A stretch of DNA of 64,000 nucleotides, taken from positions 87,277 through 151,276 of the forward strand of contig NZ_FNOK01000019.1 of the NCBI RefSeq assembly GCF_900106995.1, written 5' to 3'. Shown here one piece after another: positions 28,750 to 38,150 of the stretch (positions are counted from its first letter, which is position 1; every line of letters starts with the position of its first letter). This stretch comes from Saccharopolyspora shandongensis (GTDB taxonomy: Bacteria > Actinomycetota > Actinomycetes > Mycobacteriales > Pseudonocardiaceae). A program made the position numbers and the translations under genes. The notes beneath the pieces were generated by a model, which had not been told where the DNA came from, ran no database searches, and saw only the letters and a list, made by a program, of their open reading frames with translations.

Positions 28750-28832
28750 GGCGGCCTCCTCGACACCGGTCGTCGTCTGCGAACCTACGACCTGCCGGCC
28801 GCCGCCGCACTGACGATCAGCGGCGAAGCACC

Positions 28833-30173
28833 TCACCTTCGGGCGGGCACCAGCCAGCGCAGCACGTGGTAGCCGAGCAGCGTCACGATGGTGCCCAGCG
28901 CGATGCCGCTGAGGCTGAACTGCGGCGTGATCTGCAGCGACACCCCGCCGATGCCGGCCACCAGCCCGGCGGCCAGCGGCATCAGGTTGACCGGGTCGCC
29001 GAAGTCGACGCGGTTCTCCGTCCAGATCTTCGCGCCCAGCAGGCCGATCATGCCGTAGAGCACGACGGTGATGCCGCCGAGCACGCCGCCGGGAGTCGCG
29101 GCGATCACCTCGCCGAACTTGGGGCACAACCCGAACAGGATCGCCACGATCGCGGCCACCCAGTAAGCCGCCGTGGAGTACACCCGGGTGGCGGCCATGA
29201 CGCCGATGTTCTCGGCGTAGGTGGTCGTGGGCGGGCCGCCGACCGCGCTGGAGAGGGTGCTGGCGAAGCCGTCGGCGAAGATCGCCCGCCCGAGGCTGCC
29301 GTCCAGCTTGGTGCCGGTCATCTCCTCGACGGCCTTGACGTGCCCGGTGTTCTCCGCGATCAGCGCGATCACCACGGGCAGCACGACGAGGATCGCCGCC
29401 CCGTCGAACGACGGCGCGTGCAGCGTCGGCAGGCCGAACCAGCTGGCGTCGGCGACGCCGCTGAGGTCGAGCCGGAGGTGCGTGCTGACCTCACCGATGG
29501 CGTTAGGCGCGGTGATCGGTCCGAAGCCCAGGTCGAACAGCCACGACAGGACGTAGCCGACGACCAGTCCGATCAGCACCGCGATGCGGGACCAGAACCC
29601 GCGCAGCAGCACGCTGCAGCCGAGCACCACGGCCATCGTGATCAGCGCGATCCACTGGTCCTGCGGCCAGTACGACTCGGCGACCACCGGGGCGAGGTTG
29701 AAGCCGATCAGCATCACCACCGCGCCGGAGACCGCGGGCGGCAGCACCTTGTGCACCACCTGCGGGCCGACGAAGTGGATGATCACCCCGACCACGGACA
29801 GCACCAGGCCGAGCACCAGGATCGCGCCGGTGACCGTCGAGCTGTCCCCACCGCCGGCCCGGATCACCGTCACGACGCCCACGAAGGACGCGCTGCTCCC
29901 CAGGTAGCTGGGGATCTTGCCCTGCACGATGAGCAGGAACAGGATGGTCGCCACGCCCGAGACCATGATCGCCAGGTTCGGGTCCAGGCCCATCAGCACC
30001 GGGAAGACGAAGGTGGCCCCGAACATGGCCACCACGTGCTGGGCACCGAGCCCGATGGTGCGTCCCCAGGAAAGCCGCTCGTCCGGGGCCACCGCCTCGC
30101 CGGGGCGCGGCGTGCTGCCGTCCCCGTGCAGCTTCCAGCCGACGCCCAGCTTCGCGCCGAGTCCCTGCCGCAT
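28833..30173 (-). CDS. NCS2-family uracil/xanthine permease
   Basis: 446-aa membrane protein. The GAQHVVAMFGATFVFPVLMGL block near residues 42-62 holds the QH motif of the nucleobase-ascorbate/UraA family, and SVVGGPPTTTYAENIGVMAATRV (about 308-330) is the conserved pore region. About twelve hydrophobic segments plus UraA-like half-helices. ATG with GAGGAGGGCGCC upstream. It lies downstream of dihydropyrimidinase and beta-ureidopropionase genes on the same strand, supporting uracil, thymine or dihydropyrimidine as cargo. Confidence 0.92.
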   Translation of the reverse strand: MRQGLGAKLGVGWKLHGDGSTPRPGEAVAPDERLSWGRTIGLGAQHVVAMFGATFVFPVLMGLDPNLAIMVSGVATILFLLIVQGKIPSYLGSSASFVGVVTVIRAGGGDSSTVTGAILVLGLVLSVVGVIIHFVGPQVVHKVLPPAVSGAVVMLIGFNLAPVVAESYWPQDQWIALITMAVVLGCSVLLRGFWSRIAVLIGLVVGYVLSWLFDLGFGPITAPNAIGEVSTHLRLDLSGVADASWFGLPTLHAPSFDGAAILVVLPVVIALIAENTGHVKAVEEMTGTKLDGSLGRAIFADGFASTLSSAVGGPPTTTYAENIGVMAATRVYSTAAYWVAAIVAILFGLCPKFGEVIAATPGGVLGGITVVLYGMIGLLGAKIWTENRVDFGDPVNLMPLAAGLVAGIGGVSLQITPQFSLSGIALGTIVTLLGYHVLRWLVPARR

Positions 30174-30273
30174 GGCGCCCTCCTCGTTCCACCCCGCCGA
30201 TCGGGGCTGCCACTTTCCGGCGGAACTCTACAAACCCATGGCCGTGTGATCACCGCCGCAGGTCCGCGAGCCG

Positions 30274-31272
30274 TCAGGACATGGCCGGGATGACGGCATC
30301 ACCATAGGCGTCCACAGTGGAGTCCAGTGCGTCGTGCATGGCGTAGATCGCGAACTGGTCGACCCCCGCATCGCGCAGTTCCCGCAGCTTGGCCACGTGC
30401 GCCTGGACGGGCCCGAGCAGGCAGAACCGGTCGACGATCTCGTCCGGCACGAACTCGGTGCTCGGGTTGTCGGCGCGGCCGTGGTGCGAGTAGTCGTAGC
30501 CCTCCCTGCCCCTGATGTAGTCGGTGAGCGCGGTGGGCACCGCCGCCGCGGCGTCGCCGTAGCGGGCGACGAGGTCGGCGACGTGGTTGCCGACCATGCC
30601 GCCGAACCAGCGGCACTGCTCGCGGGCGTGGTCGAGGTCGTCGCCGACGTAGGCCGGGGCGGCCACGCACACGGTGATCGACGCCGGGTCGCGCCCGGCA
30701 TCCCGGGCGGCCTCCCGGACGTGGTCGACCATCCACCGTGTCAGGTACGGGTCGGCGAGCTGCAGGATGAAGCCGTCCGCCTGCCGCCCGACGAGCTCCA
30801 AGGCCTTCGGCCCGTAGGCGCCCATCCAGACCGGCAGCCGGCCGTCGCGCACCCACGGCAGCCGGACCGGGGTTCCGTGCAGCTGCACCTCGCGGCCCTC
30901 GGCCAGCTCCTTGATCACGCGCATGGCCTGTTCGAGCGTCGCCAGCGTGGTCGGCCGCCCACCGGTGACCCGCACCGCCGAGTCGCCGCGGCCGATGCCG
31001 CACACCGTGCGCGGCCCGAACATGTCGTTGAGCGTGGCGAAGGTCGATGCGGTGACCGTCCAGTCGCGGGTGGCCGGGTTGGTCACCATCGGGCCGACCA
31101 CGAGCCGTTCGGTGGCCGCCAGGATCTGGCTGTGGATGACGAACGGCTCCTGCCACAGCACGCATGAGTCGAAGGTCCAGCCGTGGCTGAAGCCGAGCCG
31201 CTCGGCCCGGCGCATCCGGTCCACCACGGACCACGCGGGCGGATCGGTCTGCAGGACCAGTCCGAAGTCCAT
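30274..31272 (-). CDS. LLM-class (luciferase-like) flavin/F420-dependent oxidoreductase in pyrimidine cluster
   Basis: 332-aa TIM-barrel protein: MDFGLVLQTDPPAWSVVDRMRRAERLGFSH start, GIGRGDSAVR loop, and PVWMGAYGPKALELVGRQADGFIL, which are landmarks of the F420-dependent Mer-like branch of the luciferase superfamily. ATG with GGGGGAG directly upstream. It sits 61 nt after dihydropyrimidinase in a cluster that has ring-opening, ureidopropionase and transaminase genes but no PreT/PreA-type dihydropyrimidine dehydrogenase. Inference: it may carry out the first redox step on uracil/thymine or act on a related ring. Confidence 0.8.
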   Translation of the reverse strand: MDFGLVLQTDPPAWSVVDRMRRAERLGFSHGWTFDSCVLWQEPFVIHSQILAATERLVVGPMVTNPATRDWTVTASTFATLNDMFGPRTVCGIGRGDSAVRVTGGRPTTLATLEQAMRVIKELAEGREVQLHGTPVRLPWVRDGRLPVWMGAYGPKALELVGRQADGFILQLADPYLTRWMVDHVREAARDAGRDPASITVCVAAPAYVGDDLDHAREQCRWFGGMVGNHVADLVARYGDAAAAVPTALTDYIRGREGYDYSHHGRADNPSTEFVPDEIVDRFCLLGPVQAHVAKLRELRDAGVDQFAIYAMHDALDSTVDAYGDAVIPAMS

Positions 31273-31333
31273 CGCTCCCCCAACCGTTGTCGAATCTGAT
31301 GTGCGTCGTGGTACGGCTTCGAGCAGGCGAAGT

Positions 31334-32734
31334 TCAGATCAGGTACTGGCAGGTGTCTCGGGCCAGGAACCGGCCGCGCCCGGCCCGGCCGGTGTAGGTG
31401 CCGTCGTCGACGACGACCTCGCCGCGGGACAGCACCGTGCGGACCCGGCCGGTGATCTGCTTGCCCTCGTAGGCGTTGTAGTCGACGTTCATGTGGTGCG
31501 TCTCGGCCGAGAGCACATGTTGGGCGCTCGGGTCGTAGATCACGATGTCGGCATCGGCGCCGGGCGCGATCGTGCCCTTGCGCGGCTGCAGGCCGAACAT
31601 CCGGGCCGGGGTGGCGCAGGCCAGTTCGATCCACCGACGGCGGTTGATGCGCCCCTCCACGACGGCCTGGTGCAGCAGGTCGATGCGGTTCTCCACGCCC
31701 GGGATGCCGTTGGGGATCTTGGAGAAGTCGCCGCGGCCGAGCTCCTTCTGGTCCTTGAAGCAGAACGGGCAGTGATCGGTGGACACCACCGAGAGGTCGT
31801 TGGTGCGCAACGCCCGCCACAGGTCCGCCTGGTGCTCGGCGGGCCGCAGCGGTGTCGAGCAGACGTACTTCGCGCCCTCGAACTCCGGCCTGGCCAGGTC
31901 GTCGACCGTGAGGAACAGGTACTGCGGGCAGGTTTCGCCGAAGACGTTCAGCCCGTTGTCGCGGGCCCGGGTGATCTCGGCGACGGCCTCCGCGGCCGAG
32001 ACGTGCACGACGTAGAGCGGGGCACCGGCCACTCTGGACAGCTGGATCGCCCGGTGCGTCGCCTCCGCCTCCAGCAGCGGGTGCCGGACCTGCCCGTGGA
32101 ACCGCGGGTCGGTGCGCCCGGCGGCGAGCGCCTGCTGCACGAGGACGTCGATGGCGATGCCGTTCTCGGCGTGCATCATCGTGAGCGCGCCGTTGTCGGC
32201 GGCCTGCTGCATGGCGCGCAGGATCCGCCCGTCGTCGCTGTAGAACACGCCGGGATAGGCCATGAACATCTTGAAGCTGGTGATCCCCTCGGCGACCAGC
32301 GTGTCCATCTCCTTCAGCGCCTCTTCGCCGACGTCGGAGAGGATCATGTGGAAGCCGTAGTCGATCGCGCACTGCCCGTCCGCCTTGGCGTGCCAGGCGT
32401 CCAGGCCCTCGCGCGGCGAGCCGCCGACCGGCTGGATCGCGAAGTCGACGATCGTGGTGGTGCCGCCCCACGCGGCGGCCCTGGTGCCGGTCTCGAACGT
32501 GTCCGACGCGAACGTCCCGCCGAAGGGCATCTGCATGTGCGTGTGCCCGTCGACGCCGCCTGGGATGACGTAGTGCCCGGACGCGTCGATCACGGTGTCC
32601 GCATTGGACACCCACTGCTCGGCGATGGCGGGCGCGGCGATCGCGGCGACCTGCTCGCCGTCGACGAGCACGTCCGCGCGGGTCTCCTCGGTCGCGGTGA
32701 TCACCAGGCCACCTCGGATGATCGTCTTGCTCAT
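31334..32734 (-). CDS. hydA: Dihydropyrimidinase / hydantoinase
   Basis: 466-aa amidohydrolase opening dihydrouracil (or 5-substituted hydantoins) to N-carbamoyl-beta-alanine. Metal ligands: H64 and H66 (VDGHTHMQMP), carboxylated Lys K155 (SFKMFMAY), further His in TMMHAENG and VVHVSAAEA, Asp in STDHCPF. ATG at 32734 overlaps the transaminase stop (ATGA). Second enzyme of reductive pyrimidine breakdown. Confidence 0.93.
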   Translation of the reverse strand: MSKTIIRGGLVITATEETRADVLVDGEQVAAIAAPAIAEQWVSNADTVIDASGHYVIPGGVDGHTHMQMPFGGTFASDTFETGTRAAAWGGTTTIVDFAIQPVGGSPREGLDAWHAKADGQCAIDYGFHMILSDVGEEALKEMDTLVAEGITSFKMFMAYPGVFYSDDGRILRAMQQAADNGALTMMHAENGIAIDVLVQQALAAGRTDPRFHGQVRHPLLEAEATHRAIQLSRVAGAPLYVVHVSAAEAVAEITRARDNGLNVFGETCPQYLFLTVDDLARPEFEGAKYVCSTPLRPAEHQADLWRALRTNDLSVVSTDHCPFCFKDQKELGRGDFSKIPNGIPGVENRIDLLHQAVVEGRINRRRWIELACATPARMFGLQPRKGTIAPGADADIVIYDPSAQHVLSAETHHMNVDYNAYEGKQITGRVRTVLSRGEVVVDDGTYTGRAGRGRFLARDTCQYLI

Positions 32735-34029
32735 GACCGCCTCGCTTTCTCCAGTGCCGCCAGCAGGATCCGGCCGCCTTCGCGCGCCTCGGCCTCGGTG
32801 AGGGTCAGCGGCGGTGCGATGCGCAGGACGTTGCCCTCCAGGCCGCCCTTGCCGATGAGCACGCCGCCCCGGCGGGCCTCTTCGAGCACCTCGGTGGCGG
32901 TCTCCGGTGCGGGCGTTCCGTCGGCGTGCGCCAGCTCCACGCCGATCATCAGGCCCTTGCCGCGCACGTCGACGACGCCCGGGATCCGGCCGAGCGCACC
33001 GTCGAGCTGCTCGCGCAGCACGGCGCCGACGCGCGCCGCGTTGCCCTGCAGGTCGTGGGCGAGGAGGTAGTCGAGGTTGGCCAGCGCCCCGGCCGCGGTG
33101 ACGGGGCTGCCGCCGAAGGTGGAGATCGAGTTCGCCCGGACGCTGTTCATGATCTCGGCGCGGGCGATGACGCCGCCGACCGACAGGCCGTTGCCGATGC
33201 CCTTGGCGAAGGTGACGATGTCCGGCGCGCCGTTGGCGTCGTGCGCCTGCCAGCCCCAGAAGTGCTCGCCGGTCCTCCCCCACCCGGTCTGCACCTCGTC
33301 GCTGATCCACAGGATGCCGTGCCTGTCGAGCACCTCCTTGAAGCGGGCGAACATCCCGTCCGGCGGCGTGGCGAAACCGCCGACGCCCTGGATCGGCTCG
33401 GCGATCAGGCAGGCGACGTTGCCGTGCAGCTGCCCGAGCACGTCCTCCAGGTCGGACACGCACGCAGCGGTGAACTCCGCGTCCGGCAGGCCGGCGAACG
33501 GGGTGCCGCGCCGGCGGCTGCCGTGCACGTACGCCGTCTGCACCGGCGACAGGCTGGTCGGCGACCAGCCGCGGTTGCCGGTCACCGCCAGCGCCGAGAA
33601 CGACCGGCCGTGGTAGCTGTTGCGCAACGCCAGCACCTGGTTGGAGGCGCGGTAGCCGGTGGCCAGCAGCAGCGCGGTGTCGTTGGCCTCGGTGCCGCTG
33701 GTCGTGAAGAACACCCGCGGGTCGTCGATGCCCGAGAGCTCCGCGACCCGCTCGGCGAGCTCGATCATCGGCCGGTTCAGGTACAGCGTCGAGGTGTGCA
33801 GGATCCGGCCCGCCTGCTCGGCGACCGCCGCGGTCACCTCGGGCAGCGCGTGCGCGGTCATCGTGGTGAGGATGCCGCCGAAGAAGTCCAGGTACCGGTT
33901 CCCCTCGGCGTCCCAGACGTGCCGCCCCTCACCGCGCTCGACGTCGATCGGCTCGTCGTAGTACAGCGCGAGCCAGTCCGGCAGCACCGCGCGGTGCCGC
34001 TTGGTCAGCTCTGCGTGCGTGCTCGTCAT
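32731..34029 (-). CDS. Class III (omega) aminotransferase, probable beta-alanine/beta-aminoisobutyrate transaminase
   Basis: 432-aa PLP enzyme. Motifs: FFTTSGTEANDTALLLAT (phosphate-binding), NSYHGRS, CLIAEPIQGVGGF, ISDEVQTGWGRTG, and the Schiff-base Lys in TFAKGIGNGLSVGGV. ATG at 34029 with GAGAGGAG upstream; last four bases overlap dihydropyrimidinase. In context it would remove the amino group of beta-alanine released by the neighbouring ureidopropionase, giving malonate semialdehyde. Confidence 0.9.
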   Translation of the reverse strand: MTSTHAELTKRHRAVLPDWLALYYDEPIDVERGEGRHVWDAEGNRYLDFFGGILTTMTAHALPEVTAAVAEQAGRILHTSTLYLNRPMIELAERVAELSGIDDPRVFFTTSGTEANDTALLLATGYRASNQVLALRNSYHGRSFSALAVTGNRGWSPTSLSPVQTAYVHGSRRRGTPFAGLPDAEFTAACVSDLEDVLGQLHGNVACLIAEPIQGVGGFATPPDGMFARFKEVLDRHGILWISDEVQTGWGRTGEHFWGWQAHDANGAPDIVTFAKGIGNGLSVGGVIARAEIMNSVRANSISTFGGSPVTAAGALANLDYLLAHDLQGNAARVGAVLREQLDGALGRIPGVVDVRGKGLMIGVELAHADGTPAPETATEVLEEARRGGVLIGKGGLEGNVLRIAPPLTLTEAEAREGGRILLAALEKARRS

Positions 34030-34040
34030 CGTCGCTCCTC

Positions 34041-34883
34041 TCACGGCTCGGTCAGCGGTCGGTAGGCGTCCGGGCGGCGGTCGCGGTAGAACGCCCACTT
34101 CTGCCGGACCTCGTCGATCAGGTCGAAGTCCAGGTCCCGCACCACGAGTTCATCGTCGGTGCCACTGGCCGGCTCGCCGACGAACTGCCCGTACGGGTCG
34201 ACGAAGTAGCTGGTGCCGTAGAAGTCGTTGTCGCCGTACTCCTCGACGCCGACCCGGTTGATCGCCGCGATGAAGTACTCGTTGGCCACCGCCGCGGCGG
34301 GTTGTTCGAGCTTCCAGAGGTAGGAGGAAAGCCCGCGGCTGGTCGCCGACGGGTTGTAGACCAGCTGCGCGCCGGCCAGCCCGAGCGCCCGCCAGCCCTC
34401 CGGGAAGTGCCGGTCGTAGCAGATGTAGACGCCGATCCGGCCGACGGCGGTGTCGAAGACGGGCCACCCGAGGTTGCCGGGCCGGAAGTAGTACTTCTCC
34501 CAGAACCCGGGCAGGTGCGGCAGGTGGTGCTTGCGGTACTTGCCGAGGTAGCTGCCGTCGGCGTCGATCACGGCGGCGGTGTTGTAGTAGAAGCCGGGTC
34601 CGTCGACCTCGTAGACCGGCACGACGACGACCATGCGGAGTTCCCGCGCCAGCGCGCACATCCGCTGCGTGGTCGGCCCCTCGGGCACCGGCTCGGCCCA
34701 GCGGTAGTGCTCCGCCTCCTGCACCTGGCAGAAGTAGGGGGCGTTGAAGACCTCCTGGAAGCCGATGATCCCGGCGCCCTGCCCGGCCGCGGCGCGGGCG
34801 TGCTCCTCGTGCTGGTCGACCATCGAGGCGGTGTCGCCGGTCCACTTCGCCTGGACCAGCGCCGCACGAACGATGTTGGGCAT
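34041..34883 (-). CDS. Beta-ureidopropionase / N-carbamoylputrescine amidase-like carbon-nitrogen hydrolase
   Basis: 280 aa, nitrilase superfamily. Catalytic triad E44 (IGFQEVFNAPYF), K118 (GKYRKHHLPH) and C155 (VYICYDRHFPEG). The ASYF/DRHFPE environment matches beta-ureidopropionase and N-carbamoylputrescine amidase; the adjacent dihydropyrimidinase favours hydrolysis of N-carbamoyl-beta-alanine to beta-alanine, CO2 and ammonia. ATG 34883; first gene of the tight three-gene unit (11 nt to the transaminase). Confidence 0.9.
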   Translation of the reverse strand: MPNIVRAALVQAKWTGDTASMVDQHEEHARAAAGQGAGIIGFQEVFNAPYFCQVQEAEHYRWAEPVPEGPTTQRMCALARELRMVVVVPVYEVDGPGFYYNTAAVIDADGSYLGKYRKHHLPHLPGFWEKYYFRPGNLGWPVFDTAVGRIGVYICYDRHFPEGWRALGLAGAQLVYNPSATSRGLSSYLWKLEQPAAAVANEYFIAAINRVGVEEYGDNDFYGTSYFVDPYGQFVGEPASGTDDELVVRDLDFDLIDEVRQKWAFYRDRRPDAYRPLTEP

Positions 34884-35149
34884 GGTTGCGCTGCACCCCT
34901 TCGGTCGCTGATGCCCTCGCAGACGGAGTTCGCCAGGGCGACCAAGACGAGCCGGTCGGCCCGTCCATCGAAGGTATGACCAGCGGCCATCACGTGCAAT
35001 GATCAAGCCGTTACGCAGTGTTCCCATTCTGAGGACGGCGAGATCGGGACACGCGCCGCGGCTAGGGGGAACGCCCGCGGAGCGGGCCGGGCCCGCGTCC
35101 CCGAATTCCCCCGAGAAGGCGAAGCGCCGGTGTGTCGTGCGCCGGCCCG
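34884..35149. other. 266-nt intergenic stretch before the pyrimidine-catabolic genes
   Basis: No gene seen. It should contain the promoter of the ureidopropionase-transaminase-dihydropyrimidinase unit; I could not identify a convincing -10/-35 pair or operator. Confidence 0.4.
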
Positions 35150-36538
35150 TCAGCTGCCGAGGCCGATGCCGCGGGCGTCGAGGAAGCGCAGCCAGCGACC
35201 GCGCCGCCCGCCGTTCTCGTCGGCCCTGGCCAGGGCGCGGCGGGTGTACTGGACCAGCGGCCAGCGCAGGGGTTCCGGCGGGAACGGGATGGGCCGGTCG
35301 CGCACCATGCGCAGCCGGGTGCGTTCGGTGTCCTCTCCCCACAGCAGGTCCAGCGCGGTCTGCGCGCCGAAGCGGGACGCCGCCACGCCCAGGCCCGTGT
35401 AGCCGACGGCGTGGGCGACTCCGCGGTCGCAGCCGAAGACCGGGGTGAACCGGACCGTGGAGTCGATCGGCCCGCCCCAGCGGTGGGTGAAGCGCAGCCC
35501 CTCCAGCTGGGGAAAGGTCCGGAAGAAGTGCCGCGCCAGCACGTGGTGCGCGGCGTCGTTCCGGGCCAGGGCCGGATCGGTGCGGCCGCCGTAGTAGTAC
35601 ACCGCGTCGTAGCCGCCCCACAGGATCCGGCCGTCCGGCGTCGGGCGGTAGTAGTGGAAGCGGTTGGCGCTGTCGGTGACGCCCTGCCGGTCCCGCCATC
35701 CCAGCGAGTCCCACCGCTGCGCCGACAGCGGCTCGGTGACCAGGACGTAATCCCAGATCGGGAGCACATACCGACGGATCGAGCGCAGCGGCGCGGGAAA
35801 GGCGTTGGTCGCGAGCACGACGCCGCCAGCCCGCACAGTCCCTTGTGGAGTCTTCAGCCGGACCCCGGCGTCGCGGCGCAGCGCCCGCACGGGGCTGCCT
35901 TCATGGATGCGCACCCCCAGCCGCTGCGCCGCCGCGGCAAGCCCCCAGGTCAGCCGCGCCGGGTCGACGAGCCCGCCCGCGTCCGGCAGGCGCACGCCCG
36001 CCCGGTAGGTCGGCGAGTTCACGTCCGCGCGAATGCCGCCGGCGCCCAGGAACCGCGCCGCCATCCCGTGCTCGCGGTACAGCTCGGCCTCGTCGCTGAG
36101 CTCCTCGACCTCGTGCGGCTCGGTCGCGACGCTCGTCTTGCCGCACAACCGGAAATCCGCGTCGATCGCCTCGTCCCGCACGAACTCGTCGATCGCTTGG
36201 AGGTTCTCCCGTCCGAGGCGCACCAATCGGTCGTTCTCCGCCGGCCAGCAGAAGCTGCCGTGGGCGAGGCCGTGCGTCAGGGACTCCGACACGAAGCCGC
36301 CGTTGCGGCCGCTGCCGCCGTGCCCGAGCCGGTGCGCTTCCAGCAGCAGCACGTCGAGGTCCGGGCGCCGCCGCTTGGCCAGGATCGCCGCCCACAGCCC
36401 GGTGAATCCGCCGCCGACCACGACGAGATCCGCGCGGTCGTCACCCGGCAGCGGCTCGCGCGGGGCGGGCGCGTCCGCGCGAGCCGTCCAGTACGCGGCG
36501 ATTTCGGCGTCGCGCAACGCCGGGTCGAGCTGGCCCAT
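35150..36538 (-). CDS. FAD-dependent DAO-family amine/amino-acid oxidase-like protein
   Basis: 462 aa. FAD motif LVVVGGGFTGLWAAILAKRR (about 38-57), GHGGSGRNGGFVS loop typical of PuuB/YurR-type DAO proteins, and a C-terminal GYTGLGVAASRFGAQTALDLL (about 383-405). Such enzymes oxidise gamma-glutamylputrescine or related amines; being upstream of a ureidopropionase and an omega-transaminase, a role in amine or beta-amino acid catabolism is plausible. ATG at 36538. Confidence 0.85.
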   Translation of the reverse strand: MGQLDPALRDAEIAAYWTARADAPAPREPLPGDDRADLVVVGGGFTGLWAAILAKRRRPDLDVLLLEAHRLGHGGSGRNGGFVSESLTHGLAHGSFCWPAENDRLVRLGRENLQAIDEFVRDEAIDADFRLCGKTSVATEPHEVEELSDEAELYREHGMAARFLGAGGIRADVNSPTYRAGVRLPDAGGLVDPARLTWGLAAAAQRLGVRIHEGSPVRALRRDAGVRLKTPQGTVRAGGVVLATNAFPAPLRSIRRYVLPIWDYVLVTEPLSAQRWDSLGWRDRQGVTDSANRFHYYRPTPDGRILWGGYDAVYYYGGRTDPALARNDAAHHVLARHFFRTFPQLEGLRFTHRWGGPIDSTVRFTPVFGCDRGVAHAVGYTGLGVAASRFGAQTALDLLWGEDTERTRLRMVRDRPIPFPPEPLRWPLVQYTRRALARADENGGRRGRWLRFLDARGIGLGS

Positions 36539-36544
36539 CCGACG

Positions 36545-36928
36545 CTAGTCCCACCACGGGCGGTAGCCGACGCCGTGCTTCGCCACGCGCCTGACATCGC
36601 GGCGCAGTTCACGGGTTTCGCGCGCGACGCCGGGCGGGAAACCGTGCTTGATCGCCCGGTGTTCGGCGGTCTCGCCCATGTAGCAGACCGAGTAGAACAG
36701 CCCGACCAGCAGGCCCAGCAGGATCGAGGTCAGCCGGATCCACAACGGACCGGGCATCAGCACGAGGAGGCAGAAGGGCGCCAGCTGGGTCAGGGCGCGG
36801 GCGAAGTGCCGCAGCACCCAGGTCGAGCAGGTGACGTCGTGCAGCACCCATTCCGCGCACCGGTCCGGCAGCCTGCCGCCGAAGGCGTACCAGACCCACT
36901 GCGCCGGATTGGGTCGATTGGTCGCCAT
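36545..36928 (-). CDS. DUF5313-type membrane protein
   Basis: 127 aa. NRPNPAQWVWYAFGGRLPDRCAEWVLHDVTCSTWVLRHFARAL is the diagnostic N-terminal block of this actinobacterial family, followed by two hydrophobic helices (about 48-85) and a polar C-terminus with HxxIKHGFPPGVARETRE. Unknown function. ATG at 36928 with GGAG upstream; 6 nt from the oxidase start, so co-transcribed with it. Confidence 0.8.
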   Translation of the reverse strand: MATNRPNPAQWVWYAFGGRLPDRCAEWVLHDVTCSTWVLRHFARALTQLAPFCLLVLMPGPLWIRLTSILLGLLVGLFYSVCYMGETAEHRAIKHGFPPGVARETRELRRDVRRVAKHGVGYRPWWD

Positions 36929-37120
36929 GTTCTCCAGGCTAGTCTTCGCGATTCCGGTCTCCAGCCGTCCATTCGGCCGGATCCGAGGACGCGGCAATCC
37001 TAGGCCCGGCCGGGCGCGGCGCCCGCACCCGGCCGGAAATGCGTCCCACGACACACCTGGGGGATACCGGTAACGAAGGCGGCCCCTGATCGATGTTATG
37101 GGCAGAAGGGGTGAGTGATC

Positions 37121-37273
37121 GTGTTCGTCGTCGTTGTTGCCTTGTTGCTCGTGCTTGTCCTGGGTGTCGTCATGTTCACCGACGTGCTGGACGGCAAGGG
37201 TTCGCTGAGCCGTGGCCTGAAGAACGTGGTGGCCCAGTTGCGGCGGGACATCCGCCTGCTCGGCCACCGCTGA
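37121..37273 (+). CDS. 50-residue single-pass membrane protein
   Basis: VFVVVVALLLVLVLGVVMFT hydrophobic anchor (residues 1-20) then a basic amphipathic tail (SRGLKNVVAQLRRDIRLLGHR). GTG start with AGAAGGGG 9 nt upstream. No family recognised. Short GC-rich hairpin (about 37290-37304) lies just downstream. Confidence 0.6.
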   Translation: MFVVVVALLLVLVLGVVMFTDVLDGKGSLSRGLKNVVAQLRRDIRLLGHR

Positions 37274-37485
37274 CCATCCAGAGTGGACTCCGGCCTCGCC
37301 CCGCGGCGGGGCCGTTCCCGTTTCCAGACCCACCGCGTGCGGCCCTCCTACCAGCGATGATCTTGCGAACCGCCGGCCCGGGGGGCTGGCCACGCGGGTC
37401 GGCGGTGACGTAGGGTGCGACCGGCCGCCATCACTCGTTCGGGTGAAGGCGACGCCGCGAACAGACCAATCGGCCGGACAGGTGG

Positions 37486-38100
37486 GTGGCAGAAGTGGGT
37501 AAGTCGTCGTTGCCGCGAGCCCGCACTCGGGGCCGCCACCGGCGGGTGGAACCCAAGACGTGGCAGCACGCCACTCCCCCGCGGGTGATCGGCTACGCGG
37601 TCGCGGTGTTCCTCACCGTGATCGCGGTCAGCAGCGCCTACCACCGCGCCGACGCGCCGCAGGCCGCGCCGGCTTCGCAGCCGGCCGCCGCCCAGCCCGC
37701 CGCGCAGTTCCTCGCCCCGCAGATCACGGCCACGGTGCCGGACCTGGCTCCCACGACGCCGGAACCGCGGCTGCTCGCCAGCGAAACCCCGGCCCCGGCG
37801 CCCGCCAAGACGCCGGTCGCCGAGCGGCAGACCGAGGAAGCCCAGGGGACGGCGAAGGCGCCGAAGCCGACCGCCAAGACCTCGGCACCCGCGGCGACCT
37901 CGCAGCCGGAGGAGCCGAGCCGGACCACGCAGCCGGCCGACGAACCGGCGCCGACCACGCAGCCGGCCGAGCCGCCGAGCGAGACCGCTCCGCCGTCGCA
38001 GTCCGAGCCGCCGAGCAGCTCCAAGCCCGAACGCCCGGGCCCGCTGCCCGCGATCGGCGGGATCGTCGACGGGCTCACCGGTCCGCTGCTGAAGCCGTAG
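37486..38100 (+). CDS. Single-pass membrane protein with Pro/Ala-rich extracellular region
   Basis: 204 aa. Basic N-terminus (about 1-30), one transmembrane helix (about 34-52, VIGYAVAVFLTVIAVSS), then about 150 residues of low-complexity Pro, Ala, Thr, Glu sequence with TTQPADEPAPTTQPAE-like repeats ending GIVDGLTGPLLKP. Probably spans the cell wall. GTG at 37486 or 37495; neither has a strong Shine-Dalgarno. No catalytic domain. Confidence 0.65.
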   Translation: MAEVGKSSLPRARTRGRHRRVEPKTWQHATPPRVIGYAVAVFLTVIAVSSAYHRADAPQAAPASQPAAAQPAAQFLAPQITATVPDLAPTTPEPRLLASETPAPAPAKTPVAERQTEEAQGTAKAPKPTAKTSAPAATSQPEEPSRTTQPADEPAPTTQPAEPPSETAPPSQSEPPSSSKPERPGPLPAIGGIVDGLTGPLLKP

Positions 38101-38150
38101 CCGTCGCGACCTCGGCACCCCGGTGGGACAGTTGATCCGGAGGTGCCGAG

